Source of the DNA: DASZUK01 sp035547695
GTDB lineage: Bacteria > Actinomycetota > Acidimicrobiia > Acidimicrobiales > RAAP-2
Length of the DNA: 64,000 nucleotides
Assembly (NCBI GenBank): GCA_035547695.1
Contig: DASZUK010000020.1
Span: forward strand, 43,714 to 107,713
Direction of reading: 5' to 3'
Within the stretch, counting starts at the first letter, position 1. The number at the start of each line of letters is the position of its first letter. Shown piece by piece: positions 8,797 through 16,584 of this stretch. The position numbers were made by a program, and so were the translations under genes. Below the pieces are notes generated by a model. It did no database searches, was not told where the DNA came from, and worked only from the letters and a program-made list of their open reading frames with translations.

Positions 8797-9800
8797 CGGT
8801 CGGCCCCTTCCCGGTCGGCCCCTTCCCGGTCGGCCCTGGCCCCGAGGGCCTGGACCACCCGGGACGGGCTGGGCCGGCCGAGCTGACCGGCCATCCACCG
8901 GCTGGTGGCCACCAGGGCGTCGAGGTCCACGCCGGTGTCGATACCGAGACCGGCCAGGGCCCAGCAGAGGTCCTCGGTGGCCAGGTTGCCGGTGGCGGTG
9001 GCGGCGAACGGGCAACCGCCGAGCCCGCCGGCGGAGGCGTCGACGGTGGTGACCCCCCACTGGACGGCGGCCAGGGAGTTGGCCAGGGCCTGGCCGTAGG
9101 TGTCGTGGAAGTGCACCGCGATCAGGTCGGCGCCGATGCCGGCGGCGGCCATCCGGTCGAGCAGGTCGACCACCTGGCCGGTGGTGGCCACCCCGATGGT
9201 GTCACCGAGGCTGAGCTGGTGGCAGCCCATGGCCAGTAACTGCTCGGCCACCCCGACCACCTGGGCCGGCGGGACGTCGCCCTCCCAGGGGTCCCCGAAG
9301 CACATGGACAGGTAGCCGCGGACCGGCACCCCGGCGGCGGTGGCGGCGTGGACGACCGGGACGAACATGTCCAGGACGTCCTGCAGGCCGCGGTTGAGGT
9401 TGCGGTGGGCGAACGTCTCGGTGGCGCTGGCGAACACCGCGACGTCCCGCACCCCGCAGCCCAGCGCCCGGTCCAGGCCGGCCAGGTTGGGCACCAGCAC
9501 CGGGTAGCGGACCCCGTCCGCGCCGCCGGGCCCGGCGGCGGGGGCCGTGCCTCCCGGGAGCGGGGCCAACAGCCCCATGACCTCTTCGGCGTCGGCCAGT
9601 TGCGGCACCCACTTCGGGTTGACGAAGCTGGTGGCCTCCACCGTGCGCAGCCCGGCGGCCACCAACCGGGCGATGAAGTCGGCCTTGACGGCGGCGGGGA
9701 CCACGGTGGGTTCGTTCTGCAGGCCGTCCCGGGGGCCGACCTCCCAGACGGCCACCCGCTCCGGCCAGCCCGGCCGGCGGTGCACGGCCGGCGCCGTCAC
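8793..9800 (-). CDS. hydroxymethylglutaryl-CoA lyase
   Basis: A 335-residue DRE-TIM lyase that splits HMG-CoA into acetoacetate and acetyl-CoA, the last step of leucine breakdown. Seen: the metal/substrate motif EVGPRDGLQNE near the N-terminus, SLGDTIGVAT, the VHFHDTYG metal histidines, and the catalytic Cys loop GGLGGCPFA. The GTG at 9800 overlaps the stop of the carboxylase alpha gene by four bases. The C-terminus ends in three copies of a 15-base repeat (8797-8835) coding for ADREG pentapeptides, which also spans the start of the next gene. Confidence 0.95.
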   Translation of the reverse strand: MTAPAVHRRPGWPERVAVWEVGPRDGLQNEPTVVPAAVKADFIARLVAAGLRTVEATSFVNPKWVPQLADAEEVMGLLAPLPGGTAPAAGPGGADGVRYPVLVPNLAGLDRALGCGVRDVAVFASATETFAHRNLNRGLQDVLDMFVPVVHAATAAGVPVRGYLSMCFGDPWEGDVPPAQVVGVAEQLLAMGCHQLSLGDTIGVATTGQVVDLLDRMAAAGIGADLIAVHFHDTYGQALANSLAAVQWGVTTVDASAGGLGGCPFAATATGNLATEDLCWALAGLGIDTGVDLDALVATSRWMAGQLGRPSPSRVVQALGARADREGADREGADR

Positions 9801-11911
9801 GCCCCCACCCCGTCCCCGTCCCGGTCGGTGATGGCCGGGTCGCCGCCGTCCCGGTCGACCACAGCCAGCGGCTGGTCGAGGGCCACGGCGTCGCCGTCGT
9901 GGACCAGCACCTCCTTGACGGTGCCGGCGACGTCGGCGCGGACGACGTGCTCCATCTTCATGGCCTCCACCGCCACCAGCGGCTGGCCGGCGGCCACCCG
10001 GTCGCCGGCGGCCACGTGGACGGCCACCACGGTGCCCGGCATGGGGCTGGCCACCGGGCCGGCGGCGGCTGCCCGGGAGGACCGGCCGCCGGCGGGCCCG
10101 CGGTCGAGCCCGAACCGCCAGGCCCGGCCGGCCCGGCCGACCCAGACGGCGTCGGGGCCTACCCACCGGGCCCACCGGGAGGTCACCCCGTGGACGGTGA
10201 CCAGCAGGTCCCGGCCGGCCGGCGCTGTCGGGACCGGCAGGGCGGCGACGGCGACCGGGGGGCCGCCGTCCACCGACACCGACGCACCGCCGGCCGCCGG
10301 CCGGCCGCAGACGGCGACGGCCACCGGGCCGTCCGGGGCCACCAGGCCGAACACCGCCGGCTCGACCGCGCCACCGAGCCGCCAGCCGTCCGGCAGGTCC
10401 CACGGGTCCAGCACCGCGGGCTCGCCGCCGCCCGAACCGGTCGGGTCGAGGCCGGCGGCCAGGACGCAACCCGCGACCACCGCGGCCTCGGCGTCGTCGG
10501 GGCCGGGGGCGGTGAGGCCGGCGGCGACCCGGCCGACCAGCTCGGTGTCCAGCCGACCGGCGGCCACGTCGGGGTGGCCGAGCAGGGCCACGAGGAAGCC
10601 GACGTTGGTGGTGACGCCGAGGACGGTGGTGTGAGCCAGGGCCTGGCGCAACCGGTCGAGGGCGGCAGCGCGGTCGGGGGCCCAGGCGATCACCTTGGCC
10701 AGTAGGGGGTCGTAGCCGGTGCCGACGGCGGCGCCCTCGGCCAGGGCGGTGTCCACCCGGATGCCCGGCCGGCCGGTCGGCTGGTCCAGCACGGCGACGG
10801 TGCCGGCGGACGGCACGAAGTCGCGGCGGGGGTCCTCGGCGTAGATGCGGGCCTCGACGGCGTGGCCGCGGCAGGCGACCTGGTCCTGGCGCAGCGGCAA
10901 CGGTTCGCCGGCGGCGACCCGGAGCTGCCAGTCGACCAGGTCGATGCCGGTGACGGCCTCGGTGACCGGGTGCTCCACCTGCAGCCGGGTGTTCATCTCC
11001 AGGAAGAAGAACCGGTCCGGTTGGTCGGCGGAGACGATGAACTCGACGGTGCCGGCGCCGACGTAGCCGCAGGACCGGGCCACGGCCACCGCGGCCTCCC
11101 CGATGCGGTCACGGGTGGCCTGGTCCAGCAGCGGGGACGGGGACTCCTCCACGATCTTCTGGTGCCGGCGCTGCAGGCTGCACTCCCGGTCCCCCAGGTG
11201 CACCACGGCGCCGTGGGTGTCGGCGAACACCTGCACCTCGACGTGCCGGGGGCGCGGCACCCAGCGCTCCAGCAGCAGGGTGTCGTCCCCGAAGGCCCCG
11301 GCGGCCTCCCGGCGGGCGGCGGCCAGGGCGGCCGGCAGGTCGTCGGGCCGGTCCACCCGGCGCATGCCCTTGCCGCCGCCGCCCGCGGACGGCTTGACCA
11401 GCACCGGGAACCCGATGGCGTCGGCGGCCGCCACCAACTGGTCGTCGGTGAGGCCGGCGTCGCCCGGCCCAATCCCGGCCGGCCCATCCCCGGCCGGCCC
11501 ATCCCCGGCCGGCCCAGTGTGGTCGGTGCCGGGCACGACGGGCACCCCGGCGGCGGCCACGGCGCGCTTGGCCCGGATCTTGTCGCCCATCAGCTCGACG
11601 GCGTCGGGGGGCGGGCCGATCCAGACGAGGCCGGCGTCGACGACCGCCCGGGCGAAGGCGGGGTGCTCGGACAGGAACCCGTAGCCGGGGTGGACGGCGT
11701 CGGCGCCGGCGGCCCGGGCGGCGGCCAGCAGGGCGCCGGGGTCCAGGTAGCTGGGGACGGCGACGGCGACGTCGGCCGCCCGGACGTGGACCGCGGCGGC
11801 GTCGTCGGGGGTGTACACCGCCACGGACCGCAGCCCGCGGGCGGCCACCGACCGGGCGACCCGGACGGCGATCTCGCCGCGGTTGGCGATGAGCACCGAG
11901 TGCACGGTCAC
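9797..11911 (-). CDS. methylcrotonyl-CoA carboxylase biotin-containing subunit
   Basis: A 704-residue biotin carboxylase/BCCP chain. The N-terminal part carboxylates biotin with ATP and bicarbonate: IANRGEIAVR at the start, the ATP-grasp glycine loop GGGGKGM, and EMNTRLQVEHPVTE. The C-terminal domain holds the biotinyl lysine in EAMKMEH. Its partner is the carboxyltransferase directly upstream. HMG-CoA lyase next door makes 3-methylcrotonyl-CoA the likely substrate, although acetyl/propionyl-CoA carboxylases have the same layout. Around residues 130-150 an expanded GPAGD repeat (15-base units near 11465-11510) interrupts the ATP-grasp region. Start: GTG at 11911, a GTGA overlap. Confidence 0.9.
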   Translation of the reverse strand: MTVHSVLIANRGEIAVRVARSVAARGLRSVAVYTPDDAAAVHVRAADVAVAVPSYLDPGALLAAARAAGADAVHPGYGFLSEHPAFARAVVDAGLVWIGPPPDAVELMGDKIRAKRAVAAAGVPVVPGTDHTGPAGDGPAGDGPAGIGPGDAGLTDDQLVAAADAIGFPVLVKPSAGGGGKGMRRVDRPDDLPAALAAARREAAGAFGDDTLLLERWVPRPRHVEVQVFADTHGAVVHLGDRECSLQRRHQKIVEESPSPLLDQATRDRIGEAAVAVARSCGYVGAGTVEFIVSADQPDRFFFLEMNTRLQVEHPVTEAVTGIDLVDWQLRVAAGEPLPLRQDQVACRGHAVEARIYAEDPRRDFVPSAGTVAVLDQPTGRPGIRVDTALAEGAAVGTGYDPLLAKVIAWAPDRAAALDRLRQALAHTTVLGVTTNVGFLVALLGHPDVAAGRLDTELVGRVAAGLTAPGPDDAEAAVVAGCVLAAGLDPTGSGGGEPAVLDPWDLPDGWRLGGAVEPAVFGLVAPDGPVAVAVCGRPAAGGASVSVDGGPPVAVAALPVPTAPAGRDLLVTVHGVTSRWARWVGPDAVWVGRAGRAWRFGLDRGPAGGRSSRAAAAGPVASPMPGTVVAVHVAAGDRVAAGQPLVAVEAMKMEHVVRADVAGTVKEVLVHDGDAVALDQPLAVVDRDGGDPAITDRDGDGVGA

Positions 11912-13545
11912 ATCCGGAAGACGCCGTAGCCGACGTCGTCCATCGGGGCGCGGCTGGCCACCGACAGGGCCAGGCCGACCACCCGGCGGGTGTCGACGGG
12001 GTCGATGACGCCGTCGTCCCAGAGCCGGGCGGTGGCGTAGTACGGGCTGCCCTGCACCTCGTACTGCCGGCGGACCGGGGCCTTGAACGCCTCCTCGTCG
12101 GCCGGGTCCCAGGCGGCGCCGCGGGCCCCTTCTCCCCGTGACTCGGCCTGCTCGCGGCGGACCATGGCCAGCACCGAGGCGGCCTGGTCGCCGCCCATCA
12201 CCGAGATGCGGGCGGTGGGCCACATCCAGAGGAACCGGGGGTCGTAGGCACGGCCACACATGGCGTAGTTGCCGGCCCCGAAGCTGCCGCCGACGACGAC
12301 GGTCAGCTTGGGCACCCGGGCGCCGGCCACCGCGGTGACCATCTTGGCGCCGTGCTTGGCGATGCCGCCGGCCTCGTAGTCCCGGCCGACCATGAACCCG
12401 CTGACGTTCTGGAGGAACAGCAGCGGCACCACCCGGCGGTCGCACAGCTCGATGAAGTGGGCGGCCTTCAGGGCCGACTCGGAGAACAGCACGCCGTTGT
12501 TGGCCACCACCCCCACCGGGTGTCCCCAGAGGCGACCGAAGCCGCAGACCAGGGTGGGGCCGTACTCGGCCTTGAACTCGGCGAACCGGGACCCGTCCAG
12601 CAGCCGGGCCAGCACCTCGCGGACGTCGTAGGGGGTGCGGAGGTCGGTGGGGACCACGCCGTAGAGGCCCCGGGGGTCGTGCACCGGGTCGGCGGCGGGG
12701 ACCACCTCCCACTGCTGCGGCGGCCGGGGGCCGAGGGTGGCGACGATCCGGCGGACGATGGCCAGGGCGTGGCGGTCGTCGTCGGCCAGGTGGTCGGTGA
12801 CCCCGGACCGGTGGGCGTGGAGGTCGCCGCCACCGAGGTCCTCGGCGGTGACCACCTCGCCGGTGGCCGCCCGGACCAGCGGGGGGCCGCCCAGGAAGAT
12901 GGTGCCCTGGTCCCGGACGATGACGGCCTCGTCGCTCATGGCCGGGACGTAGGCGCCGCCGGCGGTGCAGGACCCGAGGACGGCGGCGATCTGCGGGATG
13001 CCCAGCTTCGACATGGTGGCCTGGTTGTAGAAGATCCGGCCGAAGTGGTCGCGGTCCGGGAACACCTGGTCCTGGGCGGGCAGGAAGGCGCCGCCGGAGT
13101 CGACCAGGTAGATGCACGGCAGGTGGTTGCCCAGGGCCACCTCCTGGGCCCGGAGGTGCTTCTTGACGGTCATCGGGTAGTAGGTGCCGCCCTTGACGGT
13201 GGCGTCGTTGACCACCACCACGCACTCCCGGCCGCTGACCCGGCCGACGCCGCAGATGATGCCGGCCCCGGGGGCGTCGCCGTCGTACAGGCCGTCGGCG
13301 GCCAGGGGGGACAGCTCCAGGAACGGGGACCCCGGGTCGAGCAGGGTGGCCAGCCGCTGCCGGGGCAGCAGCTTGCCGCGGGCCAGGTGTCGCTGCCGGG
13401 CCGGCTCGGGGCCACCGGCCGCCGCGGCCGCCGTCCTGGCCGCCAGCTCGGCCACCAGCCGCTCGTGGGCGGCGACGTTGGCGGCGAACTCGGCCGACGC
13501 CGGGTCCGCCGCGGTGCGGAGCACCGGGAATTCGGTGGACACCAT
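11908..13545 (-). CDS. methylcrotonyl-CoA carboxylase carboxyltransferase subunit
   Basis: A 545-residue carboxyltransferase that moves the carboxyl group from biotin to 3-methylcrotonyl-CoA. The size and motifs fit MCC-beta rather than propionyl-CoA carboxylase: RQRHLARGKLLPRQR at the N-terminus, KGGTYYPMTVKKHLRAQE, GNYAMCGRAYDPRFLWMWP and ISVMGGDQAASVL. It is the first gene of the operon carboxyltransferase - biotin subunit - HMG-CoA lyase - acyl-CoA dehydrogenase, all joined by 4-base overlaps. The upstream 42 bases lead into the degraded toxin-antitoxin locus, so the promoter must be short or embedded there. Confidence 0.93.
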   Translation of the reverse strand: MVSTEFPVLRTAADPASAEFAANVAAHERLVAELAARTAAAAAGGPEPARQRHLARGKLLPRQRLATLLDPGSPFLELSPLAADGLYDGDAPGAGIICGVGRVSGRECVVVVNDATVKGGTYYPMTVKKHLRAQEVALGNHLPCIYLVDSGGAFLPAQDQVFPDRDHFGRIFYNQATMSKLGIPQIAAVLGSCTAGGAYVPAMSDEAVIVRDQGTIFLGGPPLVRAATGEVVTAEDLGGGDLHAHRSGVTDHLADDDRHALAIVRRIVATLGPRPPQQWEVVPAADPVHDPRGLYGVVPTDLRTPYDVREVLARLLDGSRFAEFKAEYGPTLVCGFGRLWGHPVGVVANNGVLFSESALKAAHFIELCDRRVVPLLFLQNVSGFMVGRDYEAGGIAKHGAKMVTAVAGARVPKLTVVVGGSFGAGNYAMCGRAYDPRFLWMWPTARISVMGGDQAASVLAMVRREQAESRGEGARGAAWDPADEEAFKAPVRRQYEVQGSPYYATARLWDDGVIDPVDTRRVVGLALSVASRAPMDDVGYGVFRM

Positions 13546-13587
13546 CGCCGGCCATGGTAGGGCCGGGGACGGTCCCGACAGGCCCCG

Positions 13588-13650
13588 TCAACGCCGGTAG
13601 GCGCCACCCCGGTGCCGGACGGCCGTGACCTGGACGGCCCGGTACGGCCG
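13588..13650 (-). pseudogene. possible RelE/ParE-type toxin C-terminal scrap
   Basis: A 20-residue open stretch ending in a stop. It reads RPYRAVQVTAVRHRGGAYRR and resembles the last strand and tail of RelE-family toxins (...VxVRHRREVYRR). It lies directly after the stop of the antitoxin remnant, where the toxin gene normally starts, but the body of the toxin is missing. The short length makes this tentative. Confidence 0.4.
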
Positions 13651-13651
13651 G

Positions 13652-13849
13652 TCAGCCACCCGTCGCCGGAAGCCGGCCCGCCTTCCGCAGCTTCCGGGCC
13701 AGCGCCGCCCGGTCCAGACCGTCACCCCGCTCCAGGGCGCGGACGCCCTCCTGGTGGTCGGCCAGCAGTTCCGGGGCGGCCAGCACGGCGATGGTCTCGC
13801 GGAGCGCGTCGAAGTCGTCGGCGCCGAGCAGGACGGCCGCCCGTTTCCC
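13652..13849 (-). pseudogene. Phd/YefM antitoxin, C-terminal half
   Basis: Reads GKRAAVLLGADDFDALRETI onward to a stop, 65 residues: the second half of a Phd/YefM antitoxin, including the strand and helices after the xNGKxxAVL turn and the toxin-binding tail. It has no start codon; a TGA precedes GGGAAA in the same frame. The missing first half lies at 16596-16696 on the same strand, 2.75 kb away. Joined at the shared GGGAA (TTCCC on + at 13845-13849 and 16596-16600) the two give ...HERFEITCNGK-RAAVLLGADD..., about 97 residues, a normal family length. Confidence 0.8.
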
Positions 13850-13859
13850 TCAGCGGGTC

Positions 13860-13877
13860 TGCGTCCGGCTACAGGTG
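13860..13877. repeat. left flanking direct repeat of the inserted cassette
   Basis: TGCGTCCGGCTACAGGTG matches the right-hand copy at 16593-16610 in 15 of 18 bases, including an exact TACAGGTG. The two copies bracket the two-gene cassette inside the antitoxin gene, like a target duplication or att-type pair. I see no matching terminal inverted repeats. Confidence 0.55.
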
Positions 13878-13897
13878 GGGAGCCCTCCCTTCACCAC

Positions 13898-13926
13898 TTG
13901 TGCGAACGAACAATCCAGTGTTCTAT
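13898..13926 (+). promoter_or_regulatory. candidate promoter of the Bell-NLR pair
   Basis: TTGTGC and TTCTAT separated by exactly 17 bases, 27 bases before the ATG of the first cassette gene and followed by GGAGGGAGGA at 13941-13950. Each hexamer matches the sigma-70-type consensus at only three positions. The stretch is AT-rich for this genome. An imperfect hairpin lies just upstream (13874-13895). Confidence 0.4.
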
Positions 13927-13952
13927 GGGTGTTGCACGACGGAGGGAGGACC

Positions 13953-14357
13953 ATGGTGGACCCAGTAAGCGTGGGGGCGATCGTGGCGGCGATGGTGGCC
14001 AGGTCCGCCGACGACACTGCCGACAAGGTGGTCGACGGGGCGGCGGCCGGGCTCGGTCGCCTGGTGGGTTGGCTGCGCCAGCGGTTCAGCGACGACGGGG
14101 ACGAGGCAGGTGGCAAGGCCGTCGCCGCGGTGGTGGAGGTCCCCGACAGCCCGTCGCGGGTGGCTGCCCTGGCCACGCTGCTCGATCAGCGGATCGACGA
14201 GGTCGAGGGCTTCGGGGCCGAGTTGGAACACCTGGTGGACGAGGCCAGGTCGGCCGGCGTCACCATCGGGCCGGTCAACCAGAAGGTGGAGGGGGACGGC
14301 AACGTGGTGATCGGTGGGGTGGCGGGCTCCACGATCAAGGTCACACGGCCCCGCTAG
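13953..14357 (+). CDS. Bell-like small helical effector with C-terminal amyloid-type motif
   Basis: A 134-residue protein. Residues 1-100 are predicted mainly helical, beginning with a hydrophobic segment (VDPVSVGAIVAAMVA), then DDTADKVVDGAAAGLGRLVG, a basic LRQRF and acidic C-terminal helices. This pattern resembles the actinobacterial Bell domain, thought to be a HeLo/MLKL-like membrane-acting effector. Residues 114-131 (GDGNVVIGGVAGSTIKVT) form a Gly/Asn-rich beta motif that matches residues 8-25 of the next protein in 9 of 18 positions. Inference: this is the executioner, seeded into amyloid by the NLR. ATG at 13953 follows a strong GGAGGGAGGA. The next gene starts 11 bases after the stop. 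No signal peptide. Confidence 0.75.
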   Translation: MVDPVSVGAIVAAMVARSADDTADKVVDGAAAGLGRLVGWLRQRFSDDGDEAGGKAVAAVVEVPDSPSRVAALATLLDQRIDEVEGFGAELEHLVDEARSAGVTIGPVNQKVEGDGNVVIGGVAGSTIKVTRPR

Positions 14358-14368
14358 GGAGACGGCCG

Positions 14369-16414
14369 ATGGCCATCCAGGAGGCCCGGGGCAGCCAGAA
14401 CGTCCTCATCAGCGATGTCGACAACTCGACGATCACCATCACCATCGGCGGTGGATCGCCGCGTGTAGTGGCTCTCGAGCCGGCGGTGACCGGTATCGGG
14501 GCGACCGTATCGTCGCCGGCCCGGATGCTGCGGGCCCGTTCGGGCGTGGTCCCCTACGTCGACCGGGGTGGCCTGACCGAGGAGTTGGAGCAGTGGACCG
14601 GGGGCGAGGAGCCCTTCCGTGGCTGCGTGGTCGGTGGCCGGGGCGGGAGCGGCAAGACCCGGCTGGGCGTCGAGCTGTGCCTGCGAGCCCGGGCGGTCGA
14701 GTGGCTGGCCGGGCACCTCCCCCGCCATGCCGACCAGGGGTCGATGGAGACCCTGGTCACCGCAACGACCGATCGGCTGGTGGTCATCGACTACGCCGAG
14801 TCCCGGATCGAGCAGCTCAATGAGCTGCTCCCCCTACTGGCCAGGGAGGCCACTCCCGAACAGCGAGTGCGAGTGCTCCTGCTCGTGCGGGCCGCTCCCC
14901 GACAGGGCGACGACTGGACCGAGGCGTTGCGCGACCACGACGACTGGCTCGACGTGGTGCTCGACGACATGGCCTGCCATGCCCTCGCCGACACCCCGTT
15001 CGAGGCCGCCGAGCGGCGGGAGCTGTTCGGCGTGGCGGGCACCGCCTTCGCCGGACGCTCCCCCACTCCGGTCGAGGTCCCCGACCCCCCGGCTCTGCTC
15101 GACCAGGCGATCTTCGCCAGTCCCCTGCTGGTGGCGATCGCCGCCTACCTGGCCGTGCACGGCACCGGCACGGTACCCAACACCCGAGCCGACCTCCTCA
15201 AGGTGCTCTTGGCCCACGAACGCCACTACTGGCGGCCCGGCGCCGGTGAACCGCCCCTCGACCCCGAGCTGGCCCAGCGCATCGTGGCCCTCGCCACCCT
15301 GGCCGGGGCCGCAACGGAGAACGGGGCAGCCGAGCTGCTCCGCCTCCTCCCCGACCTCGCCGATGCCAACGCCGAGCGGCGGGGCCGCCTAGCCCGCTGG
15401 GCCCACACGCTCTATCCCGGCGACGCCTGGTGGAGCCCGCTCGAACCGGACCTGCTGGCCGAGCACCTGGTCGCCGATTGCTTCACCGACCAACCGGCCG
15501 TCCTGACCGGGGTCCTCGACCGGGCCGACCCCACCGCCGTCGTCCGGCCCCTCGACCTCTACGCCCGGGCCGTTCCCGACCACCCGGGACTCCGGGCGGC
15601 ACTCGGACCGGTCGTCACCCAGCGGCTCGGCCCCTTGTGCGACGCGGCGATCGCCCAGGCGGCCACCGAGACCGACCGTGACGTCCTCCTCGGTCAAAAG
15701 ACCATCGCCTCGGCCCTCAACCGGGTGGTCGGGCTCGTCGACCTCGACGCCGATCAGCTTCCGGAGATCCTCGACCGGTTCCCCGGCCAACCCAACCTGG
15801 TTCTCGGCTCCCTCGCCCTGACGCTCGAATCCCGGTGCACCGCCCACCTCCGCCCACTGGCGGAGGCCCACCCCGCCGCCTACGAGCCCGACCTGGCCAG
15901 GTCGCTCAACAACCTGTCGAACCGCCTAGCCGAGGCCGGTCGGCGGGAGGAGGGGCTGGCGGCGGTCGAGGAGGCGGTCGCGGTGCGCCGGCGCCTGGCC
16001 GAGGCCAACCCGGCCGCCTACGAGCCCGGCCTGGCCAGGTCGCTCAACAACCTGTCGGTCCACTTGGCCGAGGCTGGCCGGCGGGAGGAGGGGCTGGCAG
16101 CGGTCGAGGAGGCGGTCAAGATGCACCGGCGCCTGGCCGGGGCCAACCCGGCCGCCTACGAGCCCGACCTGGCCAGCTCGCTCAACAACCTGTCGGTCCG
16201 CCTGGCCGAGGCCGGCCAGTGGGAGGACGGGCTGGCAGCCATCGAGGAGGCGGTCGAGGTGCACCGGCGCCTGGCCAGGGCCAACCCGGCCGCCTACGAG
16301 CCCGACCTGGCCACCTCGCTCAACAACCTGTCGGTCCACTTGGCCGAGGCTGGCCGTCACGACGAAGCCGAGTCCATCGCAAAGGAGGCAGCATCCCTGG
16401 GCACCCCGTCCTGA
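14369..16414 (+). CDS. STAND/NLR-like ATPase with N-terminal amyloid-type motif and TPR repeats
   Basis: A 681-residue protein. Residues 8-25 (GSQNVLISDVDNSTITIT) are the partner of the C-terminal motif of the preceding protein. A P-loop ATPase follows: Walker A GGRGGSGKT at 89-97, Walker B RLVVIDYAE at 136-144, and an Arg-containing sensor strand VRVLLLVRAAP near 167. A helical middle region follows, then TPR-type repeats of 46 residues from residue 505 to the C-terminus. This is the order of a STAND immune receptor: signalling motif, switch ATPase, sensor repeats. Inference: a trigger recognised by the TPRs drives oligomerisation, which exposes the N-terminal motif and converts the effector. 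Start: ATG at 14369 with AGGGAGA upstream. The trigger is unknown. Confidence 0.85.
   Translation: MAIQEARGSQNVLISDVDNSTITITIGGGSPRVVALEPAVTGIGATVSSPARMLRARSGVVPYVDRGGLTEELEQWTGGEEPFRGCVVGGRGGSGKTRLGVELCLRARAVEWLAGHLPRHADQGSMETLVTATTDRLVVIDYAESRIEQLNELLPLLAREATPEQRVRVLLLVRAAPRQGDDWTEALRDHDDWLDVVLDDMACHALADTPFEAAERRELFGVAGTAFAGRSPTPVEVPDPPALLDQAIFASPLLVAIAAYLAVHGTGTVPNTRADLLKVLLAHERHYWRPGAGEPPLDPELAQRIVALATLAGAATENGAAELLRLLPDLADANAERRGRLARWAHTLYPGDAWWSPLEPDLLAEHLVADCFTDQPAVLTGVLDRADPTAVVRPLDLYARAVPDHPGLRAALGPVVTQRLGPLCDAAIAQAATETDRDVLLGQKTIASALNRVVGLVDLDADQLPEILDRFPGQPNLVLGSLALTLESRCTAHLRPLAEAHPAAYEPDLARSLNNLSNRLAEAGRREEGLAAVEEAVAVRRRLAEANPAAYEPGLARSLNNLSVHLAEAGRREEGLAAVEEAVKMHRRLAGANPAAYEPDLASSLNNLSVRLAEAGQWEDGLAAIEEAVEVHRRLARANPAAYEPDLATSLNNLSVHLAEAGRHDEAESIAKEAASLGTPS
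15881..16414 (+). repeat. 138-bp TPR-coding tandem repeats
   Basis: Units start at 15881, 16019, 16157 and 16295 (the last partial), each beginning with the codons for YEP. Adjacent units are close to 90% identical in DNA by eye, including silent positions, which suggests recent duplication or gene conversion in the sensor end of the NLR-like protein. Confidence 0.85.
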
Positions 16415-16525
16415 CCGGATGATGCCGGCCGGCCGAACAACGGCGTAGCCCCTTCCCCAGTTCTTCCCCCATCCAGGTCAAGCCATCTTCGCTTGGTACA
16501 ACCGACGGAGCCTCTTGGGTTGACG

Positions 16526-16553
16526 ATGGGGCCGAGTTGGCGCACGGCCCCAT
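16526..16553 (+). terminator. hairpin downstream of the NLR-like gene
   Basis: ATGGGGCC and GGCCCCAT form a perfect 8-bp stem with a 12-base loop, 111 bases after the stop. There is no clear T-run, so its role as a terminator is uncertain. Confidence 0.4.
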
Positions 16554-16555
16554 GA

Positions 16556-16584
16556 AAGGGACGTCGATTCTCCTTCCGTCCCTT
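16556..16584. repeat. second hairpin at the right end of the cassette
   Basis: AAGGGACG and CGTCCCTT form a perfect 8-bp stem around a 13-base loop, two bases after the previous hairpin and nine bases before the right direct repeat. Paired hairpins at one end could terminate transcription or be a structural end of the element. Confidence 0.45.

Noticed and set aside
13625..14368. Extending the NLR-like protein upstream to base 13625
   Set aside because: The extension overlaps the effector gene in another frame, is Arg/Gly-rich and lacks a ribosome site. ATG 14369 has one and is followed at once by the conserved motif.
16320..16553. Small minus-strand frames after the NLR-like gene
   Set aside because: They overlap the last TPR and the hairpins, with no ribosome site or recognisable residues.
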